Shown: positions 27,297 to 35,112 of the stretch, piece by piece | Layout of the letters: each line of letters starts with the position of its first letter | How positions within the stretch are numbered: position 1 is the first letter of the stretch | NCBI RefSeq assembly: GCF_001672775.1 | Contig: NZ_LZKJ01000045.1 | Location: 1 to 64,000 of the forward strand | Reading direction: 5' to 3' | DNA: 64,000 nt | Source: Mycobacterium kyorinense | GTDB lineage: Bacteria; Actinomycetota; Actinomycetes; Mycobacteriales; Mycobacteriaceae | Program-made: the position numbers and the translations under genes | The notes under the pieces: model-generated | Database searches by the model: none | Seen by the model: the letters and a program-made list of their open reading frames with translations, nothing else | Told to the model about the DNA's origin: nothing

Positions 27297-27359
27297 TTTG
27301 TACCAATCCGCAAGCAATGCTGGTATCGGACCTTATTTTATACTACTTTGTACAAAATG
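27294..27359. promoter_or_regulatory. Paired operator-like palindromes between the TetR and hydrolase genes
   Basis: TTTGTACAAA, a perfect 10-bp palindrome, lies at 27347-27356, and TTTGTACCAA, one base different, at 27297-27306. Seen as a pair they form a perfect inverted repeat CATTTTGTAC (27294-27303) / GTACAAAATG (27350-27359) whose ends are the two divergent start codons. A TetR dimer on each site would cover both translation starts and the hydrolase transcription start. Confidence 0.75.
27339..27344 (+). promoter_or_regulatory. -10 hexamer TATACT of the hydrolase gene
   Basis: TATACT lies in an AT-rich stretch and ends 12 nt before ATG 27357, giving a very short leader. The palindrome TTTGTACAAA covers the predicted transcription start. 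Confidence 0.55.
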
Positions 27360-28193
27360 ACCTCATGTGAGATCGACGGTCGACGGGTGCACGTCATTGA
27401 CCAGGGCAGCGGGGAAGCCGTCCTGCTGCTGCACGGCTATCCGCAGAGCTCGTCGTGCTGGCGTCATCAGATTCCGGAGTTAGCGGTGAACCACCGGGTC
27501 ATTGCCCCCGATTGGCCCGGCTTCGGCCGCTCCGAACCGCCGCCGACGCCGCCCAGCTACGACGCGGAAGTAGCAAGAATCGAGCAGTTGGTGCAGGCGT
27601 TGGGGATTGAGCGCTTCAATCTCGTCGCGCACGACTATGGCGGGTTCCTCGGGCTTGGCTACGTCCTGCGATATCCCGAGCGGGTGCAGCGCTTGGCGCT
27701 GCTGAACACGCGGGGGCACAGTGTTTTTCGGCCTTGGTTCTACCGGTTCTCCCTCGCGCAGTGCTGGGCGGCCGCGCACGCGCCCGGTCTGCTCACGCGG
27801 CTGCCGCTGCGTCGCATTCACCACTACGCGCTGCGTCGCTACCGACGACTCGGCTGCTTCGACGCAATGTTGGAAAACGAATATCTCGGGTGGATGGACG
27901 ACGCGCGCGGCAGAAGGACATTTGTCGAGTTCTTCGCGCACTATCACCTGCCGCGGATACCTCGGCTTGCAGATGGGCTCCCGAACATCAGCTGCCCGAC
28001 GGCGATCATCTGGGGCGACCGCGATCCATACATTCCGTTGGACACCGCGCGCGAGCTGGCCGAGCGCATCCCACACGCCACCCTGACGCGGCTCGGCGAG
28101 GCTGATCACTACGTCATGGAAGAACGACCGAACGAGGTGACGACGGCGCTGCTCGGTCTTTTGGAAAGAACGCCGGCTGTGCGTCGGACGTGA
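27357..28193 (+). CDS. Alpha/beta hydrolase, epoxide hydrolase/haloacid dehalogenase-like (Asp nucleophile)
   Basis: A 278-aa alpha/beta-hydrolase. The nucleophile elbow is AHDYGG, so the nucleophile is Asp93 rather than Ser, as in epoxide hydrolases and fluoroacetate/haloalkane dehalogenases. HGYPQ (residues 26-30) forms the oxyanion loop, DWPGFGRSE is family-typical, an acid is expected near WGDRD (221-223), and the catalytic His is His251 (ADHYV). The residue after the nucleophile is Tyr, not the Trp usual in haloalkane dehalogenases, which favours an epoxide hydrolase or fluoroacetate-dehalogenase-like activity. ATG 27357 is chosen over TTG 27348, which falls inside the operator. Regulation by the divergent TetR protein is inferred. 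Confidence 0.85.
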   Translation: MTSCEIDGRRVHVIDQGSGEAVLLLHGYPQSSSCWRHQIPELAVNHRVIAPDWPGFGRSEPPPTPPSYDAEVARIEQLVQALGIERFNLVAHDYGGFLGLGYVLRYPERVQRLALLNTRGHSVFRPWFYRFSLAQCWAAAHAPGLLTRLPLRRIHHYALRRYRRLGCFDAMLENEYLGWMDDARGRRTFVEFFAHYHLPRIPRLADGLPNISCPTAIIWGDRDPYIPLDTARELAERIPHATLTRLGEADHYVMEERPNEVTTALLGLLERTPAVRRT

Positions 28194-28196
28194 CGG

Positions 28197-28270
28197 TGCC
28201 CTCGGTGAGATTCGAACTCACACTGTACGGGTTTTGAATCCGTTTCCTCTGCCAGTTGGGATACGAGGGC
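28197..28270 (-). tRNA. tRNA-Leu (anticodon CAA), type I shape with short variable loop
   Basis: A 74-nt cloverleaf on the minus strand. The acceptor stem GCCCTCG/CGAGGGC is perfectly paired, the T arm GTGAG-TTCGAAT-CTCAC is perfect, and the discriminator is A. The anticodon loop is TTCAAAA, giving anticodon CAA (Leu, UUG codon). Oddities are a 5-nt variable loop instead of the long arm of tRNA-Leu, a U10 and weak D stem, and an A-C mismatch closing the anticodon loop. CCA is not encoded (CCG follows). The 3' end lies 3 bp from the stop of the convergent hydrolase gene. Confidence 0.82.
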
Positions 28271-28382
28271 ATCTGCGGCAGGCAGTAACGCCGCCGGCAT
28301 CCCACCATAGAGGATTGGGGCAGCTGCCTCTGCTCACAACCCCGCGGTCGTCGCTCACAGCGGCCCGCGACAGAATGTCGTC

Positions 28383-29018
28383 ATGACCGGCTCAACGACG
28401 AATGTTGATGCTCCCGCTCCGCGCCGGGTGCTGATCGCCGAGGACGAGGCGCTTATCCGGCTCGACCTGGCCGAGATGTTGCGCGAAGAGGGCTACGACA
28501 TCGTCGGCGAGGCCGGCGACGGCCAGGAAGCGGTCGAGTTGGCCGAACAGCTCCAGCCCGACCTGGTGATCATGGACGTGAAGATGCCGCGCCGCGACGG
28601 CATCGACGCCGCTTCGGAGATCGCCGCCAAACGGATCGCGCCGATCGTGGTGCTGACCGCCTTCAGCCAGCGCGACCTGGTCGAGCGAGCCCGTGACGCC
28701 GGGGCGATGGCCTACCTGGTAAAGCCGTTCACGGCCAGCGATCTGGTTCCGGCAATCGAGTTGGCGCTAAGTCGATTCAGCGAGATCAGCGCCCTGGAAC
28801 GCGAAGTGGCGACGCTGTCCGACCGGCTGGAAACCCGCAAGCTCGTCGAGCGAGCCAAGGGCCTGCTGCAAGCCAAGCAGGGCATGAGCGAGCCGGAGGC
28901 GTTCAAGTGGATTCAGCGGGCCGCCATGGACCGGCGCACGACGATGCGCAAGGTAGCCGAAGTCGTGCTGGAAACCCTCGATTCGCCCAGTGAAAAGACT
29001 GGCCACTCCGAGCCCTGA
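28383..29018 (+). CDS. pdtaR: ANTAR-domain response regulator PdtaR
   Basis: A 211-aa two-component output protein acting by RNA binding to block transcription termination. The receiver domain has the acidic pair ED at 20-21, phospho-acceptor Asp65 (VIMDVKMPR), Thr near 96 and Lys in YLVKPF. A coiled linker follows, then the ANTAR domain from about residue 145 (KLVERAKGLLQAKQGMSEPEAFKWIQRAAMDRRTTMRKVAEVVL). It matches Rv1626, whose sensor kinase PdtaS is encoded elsewhere. ATG 28383 has CAGAAT ending 6 nt upstream, suggesting a leaderless mRNA. Confidence 0.95.
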   Translation: MTGSTTNVDAPAPRRVLIAEDEALIRLDLAEMLREEGYDIVGEAGDGQEAVELAEQLQPDLVIMDVKMPRRDGIDAASEIAAKRIAPIVVLTAFSQRDLVERARDAGAMAYLVKPFTASDLVPAIELALSRFSEISALEREVATLSDRLETRKLVERAKGLLQAKQGMSEPEAFKWIQRAAMDRRTTMRKVAEVVLETLDSPSEKTGHSEP

Positions 29019-29023
29019 CGACC

Positions 29024-29085
29024 CGCGAGCGTGCGTAAACCCGGTGATGTGGCCGGCGTGTCGGCCGGGGACGCGCACGCTCGCG
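29024..29085. repeat. Inverted repeat CGCGAGCGTGC...GCACGCTCGCG between convergent genes
   Basis: Perfect 11-bp arms at 29024-29034 and 29075-29085 enclose an inner GGCCG/CGGCC pairing. It fills the gap between pdtaR and the convergent thiolase gene, so a bidirectional transcription-end hairpin is plausible. The outer arm shares GCGAGCGT with the repeat at 6164-6221. Confidence 0.65.
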
Positions 29086-29094
29086 AAGAAACGC

Positions 29095-30297
29095 TCAGCG
29101 CGCCACGATTACCGAGGAGCCGTGGCCGAACAGGCCCTGGTTCGCGGTGATTCCGACCGTTGCGCCCTCGACCTGGCGGCCGGTGGCCTGGCCGCGCAAC
29201 TGCCAGGTGAGCTCGCAGACCTGGGCGATCGCCTGCGCCGGGATGGCCTCGCCGAAGCAGGCCAGCCCGCCCGACGGATTGACCGGCACGCGACCACCGA
29301 TCGTCGTCGCCCCGCTGCGCAGCAACTCCTCTGCCTCGCCCTTGGCGCACAGGCCCAGGTGCTCATACCAGTCCAGCTCCAGCGCCGTGGACAGGTCGTA
29401 CACCTCGGCCAGGCTGACGTCTTCCGGCCCGATGCCGGCTTCGGCATAGGCGGCGTCGAGGATCTGGTCCTTGAACACCCGCTCCGGCGCGGGCACCACC
29501 GCAGTGGAATCCGTTGCAATGTCCGGCAATTCAGGCAGATGCTGCGGATAACGCGGAGTTACCGTGCTGACCGCACGCACCGACGGCACGCCGTCGAGCG
29601 AGCCCAGGTGCTCGCGGGCGAACTTGGCGCTGGCCACGATCACCGCCGCCGCACCGTCGGAAGTGGCGCAGATGTCGAGCTGGCGCAGCGGATCGGCGAC
29701 CACCGGGCTGGCCAGCACATCCTCGACCGAGGATTCCTTGCGGTAGCGAGCATTCGGATTCTGCAGACCGTGCCGCGAGTTCTTGACCTTCACTTGGGCG
29801 AAGTCCTCGGCCGTCGCGCCGTAGAGATCCATCCGGCGGCGGGCCAGCAGTGCGAAGTACACTGGGTTCATCGCCCCGATCAGATGGAACCGCTGCCAGT
29901 CCGGGTCGTTCTTGCGTTCGCCGCCGACCGGCGCGAACGCGCCCTTCGGCGTGGTGTCCGCGCCGATCACCAGCGCGACGTCGCAGAACCCGGCCAGAAT
30001 TTGCGCCCGGGCGCTCTGCAGGGCCTGAGATCCGCTGGCGCAGGCGGCATACGACGACGACACCGGCACCCCGTTCCAGCCCAGCTTCTGGGCGAACGTC
30101 GAGCCGGCGATGAAGCCGGGGTAGCCGTTGCGGATGGTGTCGGCACCAGCGACCAATTGGATTTGCCGCCAATCCAGGCCGGCCTCCGCCAGGGCGGCTC
30201 GGGCGGCAACCACACCGTATTCGGTGAAGTCGTTGCCCCATTTGCCCCAGGGATGCATGCCCGCACCCAGGATGTACACCGGGTCAGGCGTGGTCAC
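29095..30297 (-). CDS. Thiolase-family lipid-transfer protein (Rv1627c type)
   Basis: A 400-aa thiolase-fold protein of the nonspecific lipid-transfer/SCP-x group. The nucleophile-loop Cys is in YAACASGSQAL, and the C-terminal motifs are NPSGGLACFGEAIPAQA and NQGLFGHGSSVI. Such proteins pair with DUF35 proteins in steroid and lipid side-chain thiolysis or retro-aldol cleavage (established for Ltp2-like pairs). GTG 30297 overlaps the stop of the upstream DUF35 gene (GTGA), supporting a two-gene operon. The substrate is unknown. Confidence 0.9.
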   Translation of the reverse strand: MTTPDPVYILGAGMHPWGKWGNDFTEYGVVAARAALAEAGLDWRQIQLVAGADTIRNGYPGFIAGSTFAQKLGWNGVPVSSSYAACASGSQALQSARAQILAGFCDVALVIGADTTPKGAFAPVGGERKNDPDWQRFHLIGAMNPVYFALLARRRMDLYGATAEDFAQVKVKNSRHGLQNPNARYRKESSVEDVLASPVVADPLRQLDICATSDGAAAVIVASAKFAREHLGSLDGVPSVRAVSTVTPRYPQHLPELPDIATDSTAVVPAPERVFKDQILDAAYAEAGIGPEDVSLAEVYDLSTALELDWYEHLGLCAKGEAEELLRSGATTIGGRVPVNPSGGLACFGEAIPAQAIAQVCELTWQLRGQATGRQVEGATVGITANQGLFGHGSSVIVAR

Positions 30298-30734
30298 GGG
30301 ATCCTCCAGGCGTAGGTCAGGCGCTGCACGCCCTCGTCGTCGGTGAATAGCGGCATCGTCGTCAGTTCCATCTCCATGCCCACCTTCAGGTCGGCGGCCA
30401 GCGTGCCCTCGACGACCTTGGCAAGCACGATCAGACCCTCGTCGGCCAATTCCACCGCGGCGATCGCAAACGGTTCGAACGGGTCGGCCGCCGGGTAGGG
30501 CGGCGGCGGCGGATAGCGGTTTTCGGTGTAGCTCCACACCTTGCCGCGCCGCGACAACGCGACAGGTTCGAGAACGTCGCTGTCACACGCCGGGTTGGGG
30601 CAGTTGTTGGCTCGGGGCGGGAACACATAGGTGCCGCACTGCGGGCACTTGGCGCCGATCAGATGGGGCGCCCCGGACGCGTCGGTGGCGAACCAGCCGT
30701 CGATTGCCGGCTCTTGACGGATAGCTGTTGGCAC
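30294..30734 (-). CDS. DUF35 zinc-ribbon/OB-fold protein (Rv1628c type)
   Basis: A 146-aa DUF35 protein: a zinc ribbon with CPQC and CPNPAC (residues about 30-50), then an OB-fold domain (WSYT...VKVGMEMEL). DUF35 proteins bind acyl-CoA and form complexes with thiolase-like enzymes, here the coupled gene immediately downstream. Start GTG 30734 has TACGCT ending 6 nt upstream. Confidence 0.9.
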   Translation of the reverse strand: MPTAIRQEPAIDGWFATDASGAPHLIGAKCPQCGTYVFPPRANNCPNPACDSDVLEPVALSRRGKVWSYTENRYPPPPPYPAADPFEPFAIAAVELADEGLIVLAKVVEGTLAADLKVGMEMELTTMPLFTDDEGVQRLTYAWRIP

Positions 30735-30740
30735 CGAGCC

Positions 30741-30746
30741 AGCGTA
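30741..30746 (-). promoter_or_regulatory. -10 hexamer TACGCT of the DUF35-thiolase operon
   Basis: On the minus strand TACGCT ends 6 nt before GTG 30734, the leaderless arrangement. Confidence 0.5.
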
Positions 30747-30816
30747 CCGACAACCACGGCAAAACTGAAACGTGTTGCAGTTTTACGGCGGCGGGCGCGG
30801 CGTCGGACCGGGTGCC

Positions 30817-30822
30817 TAGAGT
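30817..30822 (+). promoter_or_regulatory. -10 hexamer TAGAGT of polA
   Basis: TAGAGT ends 7 nt before the polA GTG at 30830, supporting that start and a leaderless mRNA. Confidence 0.5.
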
Positions 30823-30829
30823 TGAGGCC

Positions 30830-33562
30830 GTGAGCCCAGCGAAGACCGCGAGCAGGAAGGCACCGGCCGGTCCGGCCGCTGACGACAAGCCGACGTTGAT
30901 GCTGCTGGACGGCAATTCGCTGGCGTTCCGGGCGTTCTACGCGCTGCCGGCGGAAAACTTCAAGACCGCCGGTGGGCTGACCACTAACGCGGTCTACGGG
31001 TTCACCGCGATGCTGATCAATCTGTTGCGCGACGAGTCGCCGACTCATGTGGCGGCCGCGTTCGACGTGTCGCGGCAGACCTTTCGCTCCGAGCGCTACC
31101 CGGAATACAAGGCCAACCGCTCGACGACTCCCGACGAATTTCACGGCCAGATCGACGTCACCAAGGAAGTTCTTGCCGCACTGGGCATTACCGTGCTCGC
31201 CGAGGCGGGCTTCGAAGCCGACGATTTGATCGCCACGTTGGCCACCCAGGCCGAAAACGAGGGCTACCGCGTTCTGGTGGTCACCGGTGACCGCGACTCG
31301 CTGCAACTGGTCAGCGACCACGTCACGGTGCTTTACCCACGCAAGGGCGTCAGCGAGTTGACCCGCTTCACCCCCGAAGCCGTGGTCGAAAAATACGGCT
31401 TGACACCCAAGCAGTATCCCGACTTCGCGGCTTTGCGCGGGGACCCCAGCGACAACCTGCCGGGGATCCCCGGAGTGGGGGAGAAAACGGCGTCGAAGTG
31501 GATCGTCGAATACGGGTCGTTGCAGTCCCTGGTCGACAACGTCGACAGCGTCAGAGGCAAGGTCGGCGACGCGCTACGCGCACACCTGGCCGGCGTGGTG
31601 CGCAACCGCGAGCTCACCGACCTGGTGAAAGACGTGCCGCTGGCCCAGACTCCCGACACGCTGCGGATGCAGCCGTGGGATCGCGACCAGATTCATCAGC
31701 TCTTCGACCAGCTGGAGTTCCGGGTGTTGCGGGACCGGCTCTTCGAAACCCTGGCCGCCGTCGAACCCGAGGTGGATGAGGGGTTCGACGTGCGCGGCGG
31801 CGCCCTGGAACCCGGCACCGTCGGACAGTGGCTGGCCGGGCACGCCGGCGACGGGCGCCGGTGCGGCCTTACCGTGGTCGGCTCACACGTCGCCTACGAC
31901 GGCGACACCACCGCGCTGGCCATCGCTGCCGCCGACGGCGACGGCGGCTACATCGACACCGCCACACTGACACCCGAAGACGAGGCCGCGCTGGCCAGCT
32001 GGCTCGCCGACCACGACAAACCCAAGGCGCTGCACGAGGCCAAGCTGGCTATCCACGACCTGGCTGGGCGCGGCTGGACACTCAACGGCGTCACTTCCGA
32101 CACCGCGCTGGCCGCCTACCTCGTCCGGCCCGGGCAGCGTAGCTTCACCCTCGACGACCTGTCGCTGCGTTATCTGCGTCGCGAACTGCGCGCGGAAACC
32201 CCTGAGCAGCAGCAACTTTCGCTGCTGGATGACACCGACGGCGTCGACGGGCAGGCTATCCAGACCGCGATCCTGCGGGCCCGCGCTGTTATCGATCTGG
32301 CTGACGCGCTCGACGCCGAGCTGGCCCGCATTGACTCGCAAGCCCTGTTGGCCGACATGGAACTTCCCGTCCAAGGCGTGCTGGCCGGCATGGAGGCCGC
32401 AGGCATCGCCGTCGACCTGGACCAATTGAGCGCGCTGCAAAGCCAATTCGGCGACCAGATCCGCGATGCCGCCGAAGCGGCGTACGCGGTGATCGGCAAA
32501 CAGATCAACCTCGGCTCACCAAAACAGCTGCAAGTAGTGCTGTTCGACGAACTGGAGATGCCGAAAACCAAGCGCACCAAGACCGGCTACACCACCGACG
32601 CCGATGCGCTGCAATCGCTGTTCGACAAGACCGGACACCCGTTCCTGCAGCATCTGCTGGCCCACCGCGACGTGACCCGGCTGAAAGTCACCGTCGACGG
32701 GCTGCTGAATTCGGTTGCCGCCGACGGGCGCATTCACACCACGTTCAACCAAACCATCGCGGCAACGGGGCGTCTGTCGTCGACCGAGCCCAACCTGCAG
32801 AACATTCCGATCCGCACCGACGCCGGCCGCGAGATCCGCGACGCGTTCATCGTCGGAACCGGCTACGGCGAGCTGATGACCGCCGACTACAGCCAGATCG
32901 AGATGCGCATCATGGCTCACCTCTCCCAGGACGCCGGGCTCATCGAGGCGTTCCGAACTGGCGAGGATCTGCACTCCTTCGTCGCATCCCGGGCCTTCGG
33001 AGTTCCGATCGACGAGGTCACCGGCGAGCTGCGCCGGCGAGTCAAAGCCATGTCGTACGGGCTGGCCTACGGGCTGAGCGCCTACGGCCTGTCGCAACAG
33101 CTGAAAATCTCCACCGAAGAGGCCAAAGACCAGATGGACGCCTACTTCGCCCGGTTCGGCGGCGTGCGCGACTACCTGATGGCGGTTGTCGACCAGGCTC
33201 GCAAGGACGGCTATACCTCCACGGTGCTCGGCCGCCGGCGCTACCTGCCCGAACTGGACAGCAGCAATCGTCAGGTGCGCGAGGCCGCCGAGCGGGCCGC
33301 GCTCAACGCGCCGATCCAGGGCAGTGCCGCCGACATCATCAAAGTGGCGATGATTCACGTCGACAAAGCGCTCACGGACGCCGGCCTCGCATCACGGATG
33401 TTGCTGCAGGTGCACGACGAACTGCTGTTCGAGGTCGCCGACGGGGAGCGGGAGCAGTTGGAAGCCCTGGTGCGCGACCAAATGTGCGGCGCCTACCCGC
33501 TTGACGTGCCGCTGGAGGTATCCCTGGGCTACGGCCGCAGCTGGGACGCGGCGGCGCACTGA
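30830..33562 (+). CDS. polA: DNA polymerase I
   Basis: A 910-aa repair and Okazaki-fragment polymerase. The 5' nuclease domain spans about residues 20-310 (LLDGNSLAFRAFYA, GFEADDLIATLA, GDPSDNLPGIPGVGEKTA). The middle 3'-5' exonuclease-like domain lacks the usual DxE metal motif and is probably inactive. The polymerase domain starts near 510 with motif A TADYSQIEMRIMAHLS, the O helix RRRVKAMSYGLAYG and motif C LLQVHDELLFEV. The O-helix position that is Phe762 in E. coli is Tyr743 here. GTG 30830 is chosen; the frame stays open upstream over the DUF35 gene but without family sequence. Confidence 0.96.
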   Translation: MSPAKTASRKAPAGPAADDKPTLMLLDGNSLAFRAFYALPAENFKTAGGLTTNAVYGFTAMLINLLRDESPTHVAAAFDVSRQTFRSERYPEYKANRSTTPDEFHGQIDVTKEVLAALGITVLAEAGFEADDLIATLATQAENEGYRVLVVTGDRDSLQLVSDHVTVLYPRKGVSELTRFTPEAVVEKYGLTPKQYPDFAALRGDPSDNLPGIPGVGEKTASKWIVEYGSLQSLVDNVDSVRGKVGDALRAHLAGVVRNRELTDLVKDVPLAQTPDTLRMQPWDRDQIHQLFDQLEFRVLRDRLFETLAAVEPEVDEGFDVRGGALEPGTVGQWLAGHAGDGRRCGLTVVGSHVAYDGDTTALAIAAADGDGGYIDTATLTPEDEAALASWLADHDKPKALHEAKLAIHDLAGRGWTLNGVTSDTALAAYLVRPGQRSFTLDDLSLRYLRRELRAETPEQQQLSLLDDTDGVDGQAIQTAILRARAVIDLADALDAELARIDSQALLADMELPVQGVLAGMEAAGIAVDLDQLSALQSQFGDQIRDAAEAAYAVIGKQINLGSPKQLQVVLFDELEMPKTKRTKTGYTTDADALQSLFDKTGHPFLQHLLAHRDVTRLKVTVDGLLNSVAADGRIHTTFNQTIAATGRLSSTEPNLQNIPIRTDAGREIRDAFIVGTGYGELMTADYSQIEMRIMAHLSQDAGLIEAFRTGEDLHSFVASRAFGVPIDEVTGELRRRVKAMSYGLAYGLSAYGLSQQLKISTEEAKDQMDAYFARFGGVRDYLMAVVDQARKDGYTSTVLGRRRYLPELDSSNRQVREAAERAALNAPIQGSAADIIKVAMIHVDKALTDAGLASRMLLQVHDELLFEVADGEREQLEALVRDQMCGAYPLDVPLEVSLGYGRSWDAAAH

Positions 33563-33573
33563 GCAGGGCGAGT

Positions 33574-33603
33574 TTGGCCAGCATGTAGCAAGTCGAGTAG
33601 CCT
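33574..33603 (+). promoter_or_regulatory. Promoter of rpsA (TTGGCC-18-TAGCCT)
   Basis: A -35-like TTGGCC at 33574-33579 and -10 TAGCCT at 33598-33603 are separated by 18 nt, predicting a start near 33610 and a leader of about 60 nt. The -10 lies in the loop of a GTCGAG/CTCGAC hairpin; a T6 run follows at 33620 or so. Confidence 0.4.
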
Positions 33604-33670
33604 CGACGGGTACACGATCTTTTTTAGCGACCTGTCCCTACGACCAAACCTGTCCGGAGCAACCCACCAT

Positions 33671-35107
33671 ATGCCGAGTCCCACCGTCACCTCGCCCCAA
33701 GTAGCCGTCAACGACATCGGCTCGAGCGAGGATTTTCTCGCCGCCATCGACAAAACAATCAAATACTTCAACGATGGCGACATCGTCGAAGGGACCATCG
33801 TCAAAGTCGACCGGGACGAGGTCCTGCTCGACATCGGCTACAAGACCGAAGGCGTCATCCCGTCCCGCGAACTGTCCATCAAGCACGACGTCGACCCCAA
33901 TGAGGTGGTGTCCGTCGGCGACGAGGTCGAGGCCCTGGTCCTCACCAAGGAGGACAAAGAGGGTCGGCTGATCCTGTCCAAGAAGCGCGCCCAGTACGAG
34001 CGCGCCTGGGGCACGATCGAGGCGCTCAAAGAGAAGGACGAGGCGGTCAAGGGCACCGTCATCGAGGTCGTCAAGGGCGGCCTGATCCTCGACATCGGTC
34101 TGCGGGGCTTCCTGCCCGCCTCGCTGGTCGAGATGCGCCGCGTTCGCGATCTGCAGCCGTACATCGGTAAGGAGATCGAAGCCAAGATCATCGAGCTGGA
34201 CAAGAACCGCAACAACGTGGTGCTGTCCCGCCGGGCCTGGCTGGAGCAGACCCAGTCCGAGGTGCGCAGCGAGTTCCTCAACCAGCTGCAAAAGGGTGCC
34301 ATCCGCAAGGGCGTCGTCTCCTCCATCGTCAACTTCGGCGCGTTCGTCGATCTCGGCGGTGTGGACGGTCTGGTGCACGTCTCCGAGCTGTCCTGGAAGC
34401 ACATCGACCACCCGTCCGAGGTGGTCCAGGTCGGCGACGAGGTCACCGTCGAGGTGCTCGACGTCGACATGGACCGCGAGCGGGTGTCGTTGTCGCTCAA
34501 GGCAACTCAGGAAGACCCGTGGCGGCACTTCGCCCGCACCCACGCCATCGGCCAGATCGTGCCGGGCAAGGTCACCAAGCTCGTACCGTTCGGGGCGTTC
34601 GTCCGTGTCGAAGAGGGCATCGAAGGTCTGGTGCACATCTCCGAGCTGGCCGAGCGCCACGTCGAGGTGCCCGACCAGGTGGTCGCCGTCGGCGACGACG
34701 CGATGGTCAAGGTCATCGACATCGACCTGGAGCGCCGCCGGATTTCGTTGTCGCTCAAGCAGGCCAACGAGGACTACACCGAAGAGTTCGACCCGGCCAA
34801 GTACGGCATGGCCGACAGCTACGACGACCAGGGCAACTACATCTTCCCCGAGGGCTTCGATTCCGAGACGAACGAGTGGCTCGAGGGCTTCGACGCGCAA
34901 CGCCAGGAGTGGGAGGCCCGGTACGCCGAGGCCGAGCGCCGGCACAAGATGCACACCGCGCAGATGGAGAAGTTCGCTGCTGCCGAGCACGCCGAGGCCG
35001 AGCATGCACCGGCCAACGGTGCGCCGTCCGAAGAGCAGCAGGGCGGCTCACTGGCCAGCGACGCGCAGCTTGCGGCGCTGCGGGAGAAGCTCGCCGGCAG
35101 CGCCTAG
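33671..35107 (+). CDS. rpsA: 30S ribosomal protein S1
   Basis: A 478-aa mRNA-binding protein with four S1 RNA-binding domains at about residues 38-105, 123-190, 207-276 and 294-362 (for example GAFVDLGGVDGLVHVSELSW and GAFVRVEEGIEGLVHISELAE), fewer than the six in E. coli, which is normal in actinobacteria. The C-terminal 110 residues are acidic and poorly structured (KMHTAQMEKFAAAEHAEAEH). In mycobacteria this protein has been linked to trans-translation and pyrazinoic acid binding, the latter disputed. Confidence 0.97.
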   Translation: MPSPTVTSPQVAVNDIGSSEDFLAAIDKTIKYFNDGDIVEGTIVKVDRDEVLLDIGYKTEGVIPSRELSIKHDVDPNEVVSVGDEVEALVLTKEDKEGRLILSKKRAQYERAWGTIEALKEKDEAVKGTVIEVVKGGLILDIGLRGFLPASLVEMRRVRDLQPYIGKEIEAKIIELDKNRNNVVLSRRAWLEQTQSEVRSEFLNQLQKGAIRKGVVSSIVNFGAFVDLGGVDGLVHVSELSWKHIDHPSEVVQVGDEVTVEVLDVDMDRERVSLSLKATQEDPWRHFARTHAIGQIVPGKVTKLVPFGAFVRVEEGIEGLVHISELAERHVEVPDQVVAVGDDAMVKVIDIDLERRRISLSLKQANEDYTEEFDPAKYGMADSYDDQGNYIFPEGFDSETNEWLEGFDAQRQEWEARYAEAERRHKMHTAQMEKFAAAEHAEAEHAPANGAPSEEQQGGSLASDAQLAALREKLAGSA

Positions 35108-35112
35108 CCCGA

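Noticed and set aside
30728..30829. Longer polA start overlapping the DUF35 gene
   Set aside because: The GTG at 30830 has a -10 box 7 nt upstream and gives the usual family N-terminus.
33598..33625. Intrinsic terminator between polA and rpsA
   Set aside because: The GTCGAG/CTCGAC hairpin is separated by about 9 nt from the T-run and overlaps a plausible rpsA promoter.
33638..35005. Open frame of 455 codons antisense to rpsA
   Set aside because: Its Asp/Val/Leu-rich repeats mirror the S1 domains; rpsA is certain on the other strand.
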